DNA of 64,000 nucleotides from Valencia hispanica (lineage: Eukaryota > Chordata > Actinopteri > Cyprinodontiformes > Valenciidae), in contig OY747712.1 in assembly GCA_963556495.2 (NCBI GenBank), positions 26,218,235-26,282,234 on the forward strand. The letters run 5' to 3'. Shown in pieces: positions 46,384 through 57,725 of this stretch. Both the position numbers and the translations under genes were made by a program. The notes beneath the pieces are model-generated. The model made no database searches, was not told where the DNA came from, and worked only from the letters and a program-made list of their open reading frames with translations. How positions within the stretch are numbered: the stretch's first letter is position 1; the number at the start of each line of letters is the position of its first letter.

Positions 46384-47599
46384 CACTACACTGTAAAAAA
46401 ATATATATTTTTACAGTAAATAACTGTATTTCTTTACGGTATTTTTCTGTTTTTTCAAAATAGTGTATAAAACTGTGACAAACATTTACTGTAAAATAAC
46501 TATATTTATAAGTAAATTAACAAACAGTGTTATTTTACAGATAAATCCAAAATAAAGGAAAAACTGTTATTCCTCGTTTTTTGACAATAATTTTCAGGGT
46601 TTTTTTTATTTGAAGTTTGAGGCTGTTATTTTTTCTACATAAAATTTATGTAAAATTACGACGATCACCTGTAATTAAATAATGCTATACATTATGTAAG
46701 GGTTTTTCTGCATATTAAACATTTCACTTTTGTGCATAATTTCAAAGTTTCATATTTATGATTGACTGTAATCAAGTGTGCTACACATTAAATAAAGCTT
46801 CTTGTCTATGCTAAATATTTTACTTTTTATGTCATTTTAGGATACATCTGAATAATTTCATATTTTGTGCACTTATACATTTCAACTGTAGTATTTTGAT
46901 AATGTATAAAGGTTTATATACAATAATGTAACATTTTACTCTTTAGGGGGAAGTTATATTATACAAATGTGTATTTTCAACATTTAAAATCTGTAATATA
47001 AAACATGACATATACGTAGCCTATATACAATTATAATAATGACCATCATTTTAAAGAAGGTTTTCCACCACAACTTAATATTTATATATCAAACACTGTA
47101 TTTGAAAGAGTAGCTAGTTAAAATTTGTCTTTTGCCATATTGCCCAGTTAGATAAGTGAGAAAAAAGCATTTTATTACCAGGCCCGTAATTCTCCCGATC
47201 TGACAGCAGTCCGCTGGCTTTAGATTAGCCTAAAGCAATGTAAGTGAATGGAACCCACAAGCATTTTTTTGTACAAAAGTGATTAAATTAAACAATAATG
47301 ATTGCAATTTTTACTGGTGAAATTAATAATGATATCGACTGCAAATGAAAAGTAAGAAGTAGCACCAAGGAATTACAACAGCCAAATTAGACTTGGGACT
47401 ACATTATGACAAAGCACCGCTGTAAGCCGCTGCTGTAAGGCGCAAGGATATGACGCAGCGGTCCCTAAAGCCACCTGCTTCCGTAAACAAACACAATTCT
47501 GTGAAACATCGTGTTGCTGTATGTCTTCGGCTTGTTTTCACAACCCTTTACTACACAAGCAAGAACCATTTTCTTGGATTAGGCTTGTCACTCCTCAAA

Positions 47600-49640
47600 C
47601 TGCGGCAGTAAAAACGCCGTGCAGCTCGCGCATGTGTGCTTAAAGAAGCAGGGGGCGAGGCTGTCACTCAGAGAGCTGACCAATCAATGACAGCTGTGCG
47701 CGCGGTAATTTTGAAAATACGTCAGTTCGCGCTCCTTCTGCAAAAGGCTTTTGAGCCAGACGGAGCGAGCGGATGTCTGGAAGCTGTGAAAAGGAAAGGT
47801 ATGGCCCTCCTTATAAAACGGACATACTTTTTAAAGTTATTTGATAAGTAAAATAATGTAGCTCGGTGAGAGTAACATGCACTCTCAACATCGTCTGGTC
47901 TAAAGTTTTGTCTACAGGTCTGTTTGCGTGCACAACATTGTGTTGTAAGTCAGAAACCTTTTTGAAAAATCTTAGAAATACGGTAATACGTCGTACTATT
48001 TATTTTTCTTCAATCTGTACATGAGGGCATCTGGAGAAACAAGTCACCACATTGCACAGTTTTATTTTATAATTTGTTCAGAGACCTCACTCAGTGGTCA
48101 ACCTCTCCATCATGGAGTCGCCATCTGTTGAAGTCAATCACAACACAACGCAGAAGAGAAACAAAAATACAAGTGTGGAGAGACTGGCTTCACAGCCTTG
48201 GAGTTTTCCTGCACTAAGGTAAACTACATGCATATTTGTTAACAATATGCATTTTAATATGGGCTGCAGAGTGGTGTGGTGGTTAGCAGTGTCCCCTCAC
48301 AGCTAGAAGGTCCTGGTTCGAATCCAGCTGGGTCCTTTTTGTGTGGAGTTTGCATGTTCTCCATTGGATTTTCTCCAGCTTACTCCCACAGTCAATAGGT
48401 TGATTGCTGAATCTAAATTGTCTCTTTGGTGTGAGTCTGTGTGGTTGTCTGTCTGTGTGGGGCCGTGTGCCTGTGGTGGCTGGGATGGGCTCCAGTACCC
48501 CCGTGACCCTAAACAGGACTAAGTGGGTTTAGAAAATGGATGGATAGACTCTGAAAGAATAGTTTAATTAATGCTGGCATGCAGATGTGTTATTAACACA
48601 TATTAAAGTTATTAAAATTGTCAGACTGTTTATAGTTTTAAGTGTGAAGGAGAAAATGTTTAACTGGGATAACTTGAAATGTATGAAATGTTTACAGATT
48701 TTATCTTACCACACTAAGTGATTGTTACAGAAAGTACACTGTGACAGCCTTGGTAAACTGAATGTAATGTTTTATATTTTACATTAATTTTATCATACTC
48801 TTTGTACATCTGTACTTCACACAGCAAAAGACACCGCTATTCATCAAGACCCTGTGGGATCTGGAGATGGTTGGATAAAGGACTGACCAGATAGTGGAGT
48901 GCAGAATTAAACCAAGGGACAGGTAGGCAAACAACCAAGATACTGGTATTGTTACTTTACATGTTCAAATCACTCAGGATGATGATGTTTTGTATGAAGC
49001 TGTTGAGTAACATTTTGCATGCCTTGATCACCAGCAGTGAGATATTGATTAATGTTGTGTTTTTCACTCTCATGATTAAATCATTTTAGGAATTAAAGGC
49101 TCCTACCACAAGAGAACATGTGAGTATTGATGTTAACCTGATATAAAAACACTAAATGCATAATGTGCACCTTTTGGGCCAGAATACTGCCTGTTTGTCC
49201 ATATGTTTAATTATTTTTTTCCATCTCAAGAACTCAATTAAACTTTGATGAGAGACAACCCATCTGAACATAGAGGCAGAACATGCAAACTCCCCAAGGT
49301 AAATGGTTAATTTGCTACATTGTTGAAAAATGTCACATTGCCTTATTTCTTTGGGGTTTTTTGTTTTTGTTTTGTTTTTTGTAATAGTAGCACAAAGAAA
49401 AGCTTAAGCTGCATGTGTAAACACTGTCACTCTAAAATCTCCGAGTTTCCCAGAATATCTCACACTGGAAATTGAAATTAAGTTTTTATTTAAAAGCAGT
49501 TCACTGTATGTGCTTATTCCTTTGCCATCTAATAACCTTCATTGTGTTTTTTTTTTATTCCATTTTAAAGTTGGACATGAAAAGAGTGGGAAACTCCCTC
49601 CTAAACATGTTTAGTCAAGAGACTTTGTTCCAAACTTTAA
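47600..49640 (+). ncRNA. Candidate spliced transcript inside the CACTA-like element
   Basis: A series of segments is bounded by GT-AG in the plus orientation: ending 47798 (AAAG|GTATGG), 48082-48218, 48825-48922, 49090-49119, 49231-49298, and from 49571 onward. The segment at 48082 contains an ATG (48113) with 35 sense codons ('MESPSVEVNHNTTQKRNKNT') that stops at the donor. I recognise no protein. It may be a noncoding RNA or the eroded exon chain of a lost transposase gene. The splice chain is inferred by eye only. Confidence 0.35.
48261..48547 (+). mobile_element. tRNA-like SINE copy with intact B box
   Basis: The copy starts 'gggctgcagagtggtgtggt', contains the exact B-box sequence GGTTCGAATCC (about 48314-48324), then 'gtttgcatgttctcc', and ends with 'agaaaatggatggatag'. 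It is the best example of the tRNA-like head in the window. It belongs to a related subfamily that differs in the middle. Confidence 0.8.
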
Positions 49641-51034
49641 CAACTTAAGTTTTCTTGTGGTTGTCAAAAAACCTTGTCAATTTTGATTAATACTCAAAGA
49701 AAACAAAATGTAACAATGCAAATCAGTGTTTTTTGTTTGTTTTTTAGTTATTTATGCATTTTTGTAAAATTAAACAAAAAGAAATATGGAGGCAGGTGAA
49801 AGAGCCCGTGGTGCTTCTCTAGAACAGCAGTACCTCCACAACGCCATTAGGGGAAGTTTAAGTTTTGTGAGCATGTAATTATGATTAATTTTTGGATTGT
49901 TTGACAGCACTGATGTTCATTTATGGCATGTAGCTGAAATTCTCCTTTATTTAGCTACAAGTTGTGATCATGTCTAGCCTGTGGGTATAAAGTGGAAGTG
50001 TAATTCAGCTTAGAATTAAAAACCTATGGGATTCAAGCAAACAAATATGCACTGAAATTCTAACATCTTATGTCATTTTCGCAGCTAAATTATTATATTG
50101 AAAGCTATCGTACGGCACATATTTTTGTATGTTGGAGTATACAATATAGGTTATGTATGGTTTATTTTACCTTGCTGTTGACTGGGAAAGTACTGCAACA
50201 CAGATTTCCTGTGAAACTCCCTTCTGTTTTTGTGGACAAATGAACTTGACACAACCTCCATTTACAGAAGTCCTTGTCTTGAAGTTGGATATTGACTATT
50301 TCTTTGAGAATGTTTGATAAAATGGAAAATGTGTCTTTTTTGGGATCTTATAGTAATTTTGTGTGTGTGTGTATCCACAGATTCACCAAATATCCTATTG
50401 ATCACTGACCATTTGGAGGACGATTATTCTAAACCTGCAATGTTTCACTGTCACCTCTGGTGGGATTCACTGCTTTTGAGGAAGGTTTTAGTTTCACTTA
50501 AACTGTATATGATAGATTTTAAATGAATACTACTGCATGTCTAAAATATAGCTGCAATGTACAGAGGTCCAGTAGATAGATTAATTTTGCATTTGTATTG
50601 TAAAATTTATACTTTGCAGCTTGTATTTTTAAAAGGTTGCCTTAAATTTTATTGTGTATTGTTTAAATGTAATATTTTTATGGGACAAAAAGTAAAAAAA
50701 TAGAAGTGTTTTCCTGTAGACATATTTATTAACATGTCCCTTTATTAATGGAATTTAATTCAATATTTTAGAAAACATTGAATTTTATTGTATTTTCATT
50801 TTGAAAATATTGTATTTTAATGATTGTAATATTTTTCATAAGGAATTTATTTTGATATAGTTAATTTTTGTATAGCAATATTTTCAAGGATCTTTAGTTT
50901 TTAACTTATTGGAAAGTGTTTAATTGTAATAATTTTCTGAAAGTAACTGAAATAAATATTTTTCAGCAGAACTCTGAGCATTATCACTTTATTACGGTAA
51001 ATTAGTTAAATGTTATTATTACAGTAAAACAATT

Positions 51035-51600
51035 GTACTTTAGAAATTTAAGCACGGTCACTTAATGTAAGGTGTTAGCCAGTAATATTACAGTGATCTA
51101 TCTGTAAAAGAATGGTATTTTCCTGTAGAAATGTAAGCATATTCACTAATTGAAAGGTGATTGATAGTAATACGACAGTAAATAGTCTGTAAACTGTTAT
51201 TTTCCTGTAGAAATTTAGGCATATTCACTAAATGTGAGGTGTTTGACAGTAATATTACAGTAATCAATCTGTAAAAATGTGGTATTTTCCTGTAAAAACA
51301 TAAGCATAGGCACTAATTGTAAGGTGTTTTACAGTGATTTTAGTGTAAACAATCTGTAAAATTAAGATATTTTCCCGTAGAAGTATAAGCATTGGCACTA
51401 ACTAAGCTTTTTGACAGTAATTTTACAGTAAACAATCAGTAAAATAATGCTATTTTCATGTATTTTTCTATACATTGTTCTTACATCTATGGTGTTTGAC
51501 CATAATAACAGGGTAAAACTTTAAAATAACAGTATTTCACTCTAAAAGCTTTACAGAAATTAATTGTTTTTGCACGTTACCTGAATTACAGTATTTTACC
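51035..51600. repeat. Tandem array, about seven units of 81-86 bp
   Basis: The landmark 'ttcctgtag' or a close variant recurs at 51121, 51203, 51288, 51373, 51456 and 51537, with a first unit starting near 51035. Every unit includes a 'ttacagta'-type motif followed by an AT-rich stretch and 'gcat...cacta'. The array lies just inside the right end of the CACTA-like element. Confidence 0.85.
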
Positions 51601-51688
51601 TTAATTTGACAGTAGTTGTTTGGCAGCCGCAGCTGCCAGTAATTTACCGTTTTTTTACGATTTTTTTTTTTTACAGTTTATGCACATA

Positions 51689-52258
51689 CAGTCGGGCAAA
51701 AAAGTATTCGGCAGCTAACGATGTGTAAGGTCTGTAACATTCATCATATCTACACTTCAACTGTGAAAGCCAGAATGTAAAAAGAAATCCAGGAAATCAC
51801 ATTGTATTATTTTTCCAGAATTTATTTGTATAATGGTGCTGAAAATAAGTATTTAGTACCAACAAACAAGCAAGAATTCTGGGCCTCACAGACCTGCTAC
51901 TTCTTTAAGAAGCTCTTCAATCGTCCACCCGTTACCTGTATTAATGGCACCTGCTTGAACTCATCTGTATAAAAGACACCTGTCCACATCTTTAAACAGT
52001 CTGACTGCAATCTCCACCATGGCCAAGACCAGAGAGCTGTCTAAGGACACCAGTGACAAGATTGCACACCTGCACAAGACTAGGGTGAGCCAATATACCA
52101 TAGGCAAGCAGCTTGGTAAGAAGAGGGCAATTGTTGGAGCAATTATTAGAAAATGGAATAAATACAAGATCACTGACAATCTCCCTCAATCTGGGGCTCT
52201 ATGCTAGATCTCACCTCATGGGGTACACATGATCTTGAGAATGGCGAGGAAACAGCCC
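51689..52258 (+). mobile_element. Tc1-like transposon, 5' half (family A of a chimera)
   Basis: The left end CAGTCGGGCAAAAAAGTATT begins right after TA (51687-51688). The transposase starts at ATG 52019 with '[20 protein letters not shown]', then a helix-turn-helix ('[20 protein letters not shown]') and a stop after 'SGALC' at 52205. A few more family A codons ('ISPHGVHMILRMARKQPR') follow out to about 52258. There the sequence changes to another family. Confidence 0.85.
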
Positions 52259-53194
52259 AGGAATGCATTAGCAAGACAATGCTAAAGCTCATGTGGCTGG
52301 AGTGTGTCAGCAGTCCTTGCAAGGGTAAGTCATTGATGCCATGGACTGGCCTGCCTGTTCCCCAGACCTGAATCTAATTGAGCACATCTGGGACATCATG
52401 TCTTGCTCCATCCACCAACGCCACGTTGCACTGCAGATTGTCCAGGAGTTGGGGGATGCTTTAGTCCAGGTATGGGAGGAGATCCCTCAGAAGATTATCC
52501 GCCATCTCATCAGGAGCATGCCCAGGTTTTGTAGGGAGGTCATACAGGCACCTTGAGGCCACACACACTACTGGGGCTCATTTTGACTTGTTTTAAGGAC
52601 ATTACATCAATGTTGGATGTAGTGTGTAGTGTGTTTTTCCACTTTAAGTTTGAGTGTGACTCCAAATCCAGACTTCCATGGGTTGATAAATTTGATTTTC
52701 ATTGATCATTTTTGTGTGATTTTGTTCACCTATGTAAAGAACAAAGTCTACCCGTCCATCCTATGCAGGGTTGCTGGAGGGCTGATGCCTATCTCCAGCA
52801 GTCACAGGGCGAGAGGCGGGGTACACCCTGGACAGGTCGTCAGTCCATTGCAGGGCAACACAGAGACATACAGGACAAACAACCATGCATGCACCCACTC
52901 ATACCTAAGGGCAATTTAGAGAGACCAATTCACCTAACAGTCATATTTTTGGACTATGGGAGGAAGCTGGAGTACCCGGAGTGAACCCACGCATGCACAG
53001 GGAGAACATGCAAACTCCATGCAGAAAGACCCCAGGCTGGGATTCAAACCCAGGACCTTCTTGCTGCAAGGCAACAGTGCTACCAACTGCTCCACTGTGC
53101 AGCCCGTAAAGAACACAGTATTTATTACAAATATTTCATTCATTCAGATCTAGGTTGTATTTTTTTAGTGTTCCCTTTATTTTTTTGAGCATTG
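52259..53194 (+). mobile_element. Tc1-like transposon, 3' half (family B of a chimera)
   Basis: The segment encodes 'DNAKAHVAGVCQQSLQG', a stop, then 'MDWPACSPDLNLIEHIWDIM' with the catalytic Glu, ending 'RFCREVIQAP' (52556). The right end near 53155-53194 ('agtgttccctttattttttt' through 'gagcattg'), followed by TA, is the terminal repeat of a different Tc1 family from the left half. A SINE has inserted at 52748. The N-terminal DNA-binding domain of this family is absent. Confidence 0.82.
52748..53105 (-). mobile_element. tRNA-like SINE, full length, with target duplication
   Basis: This is the most complete minus-strand copy. Its complement starts 'gggctgcacagtggagcagt' and contains a B-box-like 'ggtttgaatcc' and a (GGAT)-type 3' end. 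It is flanked by GTAAAGAACAAAGT (52734-52747) and GTAAAGAACACAGT (53106-53119), a 14-bp target duplication with one mismatch. This shows insertion by a LINE-type machinery. Confidence 0.9.
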
Positions 53195-53196
53195 TA

Positions 53197-54339
53197 TTTA
53201 TTTTGTTTGTTTGAACTGACAGGAATTTTGTTAAACCCAGACTCTGATTTGAAATAAACATAAACTTAAAGCTGTGTATAGTTTTGATAGGCTGAGTCCC
53301 TCTATTTGTTCACTTTCCTCATTCTTCAAGCAATCGCTGCACAACTGTCCAAGTTAGAAACAAGTGGGGGGGAAAAACTGTTAAAATGTGGTCAAAGTTC
53401 ATAGAAAACACAAAGAAAAGACAAAGACTTAGATGACCACTTTGTAAGATGAGAAGACTGTCTTTACATAACTTAAAAAAAACAAATCAAATAAGTACAT
53501 AAGCTGACACAAGCCAGTTTTTTTTAACATCTCATTCAAAGTAGGAAAGTATTACCTCCTGTTCAAACCTTAGTGTTACCAAAAACTGTAACATAAGGTC
53601 TTATTAACTCAGATTTGATTCACCCCTTCTTCTCTGAGACATTGCTAGAGGCGTTTTTTTAATTTTCTTTTTATTTCAGCAGGCAGAGTGAGTTTCCAGG
53701 CTTTATCTTTTTTCCTCTCAAAGCATAAGTATTTATAACCAGATGATGTCATTCAGGTCAGGCGATGTCTGTTTAAGCAAAACTTACATCTGCAACTAAT
53801 CTGGATAATTTGACCACTGAAGAAAAAAGAGAAAAAAACAGTCAATCATCTGCCTATTGTGGTTGTTATAAGTTTGCTCTAATTGAACTTAAACGCTTTG
53901 CTTTTAGAGCAACTTTGTAACAATAGCAAACTGCACTGAGTAACTTACTCATTCGTTTGTTCAAGAAAATGTGACGTATATAAGAATTTCATTAGGTTTG
54001 GGGTTTCATTTGGATCTAAGATGGATAACTTCTGGGGTTTTGAAGCCTCAAGAGGTTTCAGTTAAGCACATGTAATCATGTTAATGGTGCAAAGGTGTGC
54101 CATTGTCCTGCATTTTTTACTTAGTAACACTTGCGTCCTTTGTTTATTTTGCAATACAATCTGCTTGTGAAAAGTGGTAAAAGATGAGAATTCTGAATCA
54201 GTAAATACAACTCACCAATCCTAAGAATTACTTTTACTTTTTCATCTGCACAACATCTGTATTTTTGGGCTTTGATCTACCAGTCTAATTTCTTTAAAAG
54301 TATTCTTCTCCACTTTTTGAACTTCAAATCAGCATGTGG
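53197..54339. other. Unassigned AT-rich DNA
   Basis: No gene or recognisable repeat was seen in this stretch. Confidence 0.5.
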
Positions 54340-54500
54340 AGTAATGTTTCAGGGACGTTGACAGCATCCTACAAAAGCATTTTCATATAAACTTCAATGT
54401 ATTTCATGTGATAGACCAACAGAAGGTAGTGTGGAATTGTAGTGTGGAATATAAATTTTTAGAAAAAAACTGAAAAGTGGTGCTAGCATTTGTATATATT
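54340..54500 (+). mobile_element. Isolated Tc1-like terminal repeat
   Basis: The sequence 'aaacttcaatgtatttcatg' followed by 'tgatagaccaacagaaggta' and 'tggaattgtagtgtgga' is the left terminal repeat of the Tc1-like family seen at 44.9 kb. No transposase follows; L1 sequence begins shortly after. Confidence 0.65.
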
Positions 54501-54549
54501 TCCACAGAATCCACACTTTGTAATAAATAAATAATAAATAATGGCTAAA

Positions 54550-56130
54550 TATCAGATGCTTTTGCAGTAACACATGGAGTGCGTCAAGGGTGTCCTTTGT
54601 CACCTCACTTCTTCATTATGTGTATTGAAATTTTGAGTATTAGAATAACAAACAATCCTGAAATACTAGGTTTGATTCCATTTTGACAGGAAATTAAGTT
54701 AATGTATATGGATGATGCAACCTTTTTTACACAACCAAAGCGAAACTCTCTGGAAGTATTACTTACAGAGTTAAATAGCTTTTCTTTAATATCGGGATTA
54801 AAGCCTAATTTTGAGAAATATATTTTGCGCATAGAAGCATTACAGGACACTAATTTTAATCTGAATTGTTTTGCTCAGTCGAATGGTGTAATGGATCTGT
54901 GTATATCTTAGGTATTCGTCTACCTGTAAACTTTGATCAAAATATATAGTCTAATTACAAGAAAAAAATGGAAAAGGTGGACAGAATGTTTCCACCCTGG
55001 AAAGGAAACTCTTGAACAATACCAGGAAAAGTCACACTTATAAATATATTGGTAATTCCTCAGTTTGATGATTCTACCCTCACCTCAAGTTTTTAAAAAA
55101 TATTTTCAACAAAAAGTTTTAAATATATATAGCATAGTAAACTGGATAATATTAAGAAGTAGTATTTATGCAATTCTTATGAAAGCGGTGGCTTGAATGT
55201 AAAAATCTTTATGTGATGGATAGTTCTTTAAAGGATTCCTGGGTCGTGAAATTGCATCATAACAAACAATAGCTTATTAGCCAAAGATTATATTCAACTT
55301 ACTCCTTCTTTTCAAATAATTTATTTCCTTTTTATCAGTTAAGGTCGTCCATATTGATATGTTATTTAAGTAGTTTCTTGTTGATCTATCATCATTTCTC
55401 AAGGATGTACTTAAGGCATAGCTGAATTTTCAGTACCACCCCCCAGATTTGATTCATGAAATACAGACACAGATGTCGTGGATGAATTCAAACATTATCA
55501 TTGGAGACAAACCTTTGATATTGGAAGAATTGCATCAATAAGGGATATTTTCTGTTAATGATCTTTTAAATTAATTTGGAGACTTCTTATCTTATCATAA
55601 CTTTATAAAGACATACTGTATAGCATATCTTTGGATTTATTACAATTTTATCAATTAATTTCAGCGATTTCTATGGTATGGAAAAAAATTTGCATGATGG
55701 TAAAAAGAATAAGCAATGGGTTTGTCTTCCATCCACAAATGGCTATCAGGTTTAAAGATGAATAAAATAATATACAGATGGAATTTAGGATTTGTTTTAC
55801 TTCTGTCGTAATGTTATAGAATTCTGGACATCTGTTCAGGTTTGGCTAAAGACAATCGGCATTATTTTTGAAATTGTGCCAATGAATATTGTTAAAGTAT
55901 TTTCATAAGGAATTGTATACCTTTTGTGAACATTATTATATTGATGGATAAAATGTTTATCTCTAAGGCTCTAACAATATCAAGTGTAAGTTTAAATCAC
56001 TTTAAAAACAGGATTTACTACCAATATAGTTTTATATATATGGTTTTCAACATGATGTAATGGATGCCTGATTCTTTTTTTTTTTCTTTTTTTGGTATTA
56101 TGTTGCGGTTACTATCATTCTGTTATTGTA
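54550..56130 (+). pseudogene. L1-type LINE ORF2 remnant
   Basis: The first part reads 'THGVRQGCPLSPHFFIMCIE', the RT motif B of L1-clade LINEs, and continues to 'MYMDDATFF' (motif C, changed from the usual FADDT) and 'SFSLISGLKPNFEKY' (54702-54911). Weaker L1 similarity continues out of frame ('MEKVDRMFPPWKGNS', 'VTLINILVIPQFDD') to beyond 55850. Lesions are numerous and the catalytic Asp pair is degraded. The 3' end is poorly defined. Confidence 0.78.
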
Positions 56131-56295
56131 AGTACTACAAAGTGACAAAGTGATAACGATAAAAAGGAAACAAGAAGAACAATGCCTGTGTGAATGAGGA
56201 AGTAAATGTTAACTCTGCAAGTGAGGGAGGGTGGAGGGTTGGGTATTTGTATTTATTTTTGTTCTTGACTGTTTGTACAACCTGTATAATTTAAT

Positions 56296-57195
56296 CTATC
56301 CATCCATCCATTTTCTTCCGCTTATCCGAGGTCGGGTCGCTGGGGCAGCAGCTTAATCAGGAAGACCCAGACTTCCCTCTCCCTAGCCACTTGAGCCAGC
56401 TTCTCAAGAGGAATCCCAAGGCGTTCCCAGGCCAGACGAGAAACATAGTCCCTCCAGCGAGTCCTGGGTCTTCTTCTGGTGGGATGTGCCAGGAGCACTC
56501 ACCAGGAAGGCATCCAGGAGGCAACCTAACCAGATGCCCGGCTCGGACTGACCTCAACTGACTCCTCTCGATGTGGAGGAGCAGCAGCTCTACTCTGAGC
56601 TCCTCCCGGATGACCGAGCTTCTCACCCTATCTCTAAGGGAGAGCCCAGAAACCCTGCAGAGAAAACTCATTTCAGCTGCTTGTATCTGTGATCTTGTTC
56701 TTTCGGTCACTATCCAAACATCCTATAGATGAGGGTAGGAACGTAGATCGACCGGTAAATCGAGAGCTTCGCCTTTCGGCTCAGCTCTCTCTTCACCACA
56801 ACAGACCAGTGCAGATGCCGCACCAATCAGCCAATCAATCTCCAGATCCATTTTTCCTTTATTCCTGAACATGACCCCCAGATACTTAAACTCCTTCACT
56901 TGGGACAGGACCCCATCCCCAACCTGGAGAAGGAACTCTACAGTTTTCAAGACCATGGTCTCGGATTTAGAGGTGCCGATTTTCATCCCAGCTGCTTCAC
57001 AGTCGGCTGCAAACCAATCCAGCGAAAGGTGTAAATCAGGGTCTGATGAAGCCAAAAGGACCATATTATCTGCAAAAAGCAGAGACCTGATCCTGAGGCC
57101 ACCAAAACGGATCCCCTCAACACCTTGGCTGTGCTTAAAAATCGTGTCCATAAAAGTTATGAACAGGATCGGTGACAAGACTGATTGTCAACGGT
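56296..57195 (-). mobile_element. RTE-like LINE, 5'-truncated, perfect 15-bp target duplication
   Basis: The minus strand carries the last 900 bp of a LINE. It starts in the RT core and ends in a (GGAT)n tail (plus strand 'ctatccatccatccatttt'). CCTGTATAATTTAAT occurs on both sides (56281-56295 and 57196-57210) without mismatch, so the insertion is young. The (GGAT)n-type tail recalls Rex3/RTE elements of fish, but the clade is tentative. Confidence 0.85.
56357..57178 (-). pseudogene. LINE ORF2 RT C-terminal part (RTE-like)
   Basis: The upper frame (57178-56723) has 'MSPILFITFMDTIF' (motif B end), 'IRSLLFADNMVLLASSD' (motif C, with FADN where FADD is usual) and 'VKEFKYLGVMFRNKGKMDLE'. A second frame (56710-56357) continues with 'MTERTRSQIQAAEMSFLCRV' and 'SLRDRVRSSVIREELRVELL', the usual C-terminal end. 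A frameshift near 56715 separates them. Truncation, the altered catalytic Asp and the frameshift make it inactive. Confidence 0.85.
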
Positions 57196-57224
57196 CCTGT
57201 ATAATTTAATTAAAAATTAAATAA

Positions 57225-57725
57225 TAATTAAAACAAATGTCTGGACTTTGACTAGGTTATTGCAATACATGAAAATGCTTCAGTCTAAACTATTCCATTT
57301 TAGCTCTGATTGTAAGATAAGGGTAACTGCCCTGAGTAGTCTTCTCATCTACTCTAACTAGTTTCCCTGTCCCTGTTGAATAACATCTCCTGATACTGCA
57401 CCACAATGTTTCATGGCTGGGATGGTGTGTTCAGGGTGAGATTCAGTTTTACTTTTCTGCCACAACGTGTTTTGTATATAGACCAAAAATCTAAATTGGG
57501 CTCATCTCCCCAAAGCAGATTCTTTCACATGTTTGCAGTGGTGGGTAAAATTTTTTAAATGGGACTTACTTTCATTCAACGAGTGCTTTTTTATTTTTAT
57601 TATTTAGGGGTATCAGCCTAAAAGAGGCACATCACACTTTTCAATTCTTTATTTGGAATTAATTAATCAAAACCATGTATCAGACTCCGTTCACTGAGCT
57701 ACTTTGTGTTGGTCAATTACATGAA
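57225..57725 (-). mobile_element. Tc1-like copy, minus-strand fragment
   Basis: Read in the antisense direction, the stretch gives decayed Tc1 transposase segments. On the plus strand they appear as 'caatgtttcatggctgggat', 'gtgttcagggtgagattcag' and 'ctcatctccccaaagcagat'. A diverged terminal repeat ('ctttgtgttggtcaattaca') lies at 57703-57722. No frame survives. Confidence 0.65.

Larger units (their letters stand above)
46384..51678. mobile_element. CACTA/EnSpm-like element, about 5.3 kb
   Basis: The left end contains CACTGTAAAAAAA at 46389 and the right end TTTTTTTACAGTT at about 51665-51677, inverted apart from the last base. Both subterminal regions are packed with TTTACAGTAAA-type motifs, as in plant and fish CACTA elements where they bind transposase. 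I see no intact transposase frame. A GC-richer stretch with 'gaccaatcaatgacag' near 47680 may be its own promoter. A SINE has inserted at 48261. The assignment is tentative because the target duplication is unclear. Confidence 0.6.

Noticed and set aside
48314..48324. A perfect tRNA B box, considered as a tRNA gene
   Set aside because: The surrounding sequence does not fold into a tRNA and is the head of a dispersed SINE.
51035..51600. Regular repeats of about 84 bp, considered as a CRISPR-like array
   Set aside because: There is no repeat/spacer alternation, units are diverged over their whole length, and the context is a eukaryotic transposon.
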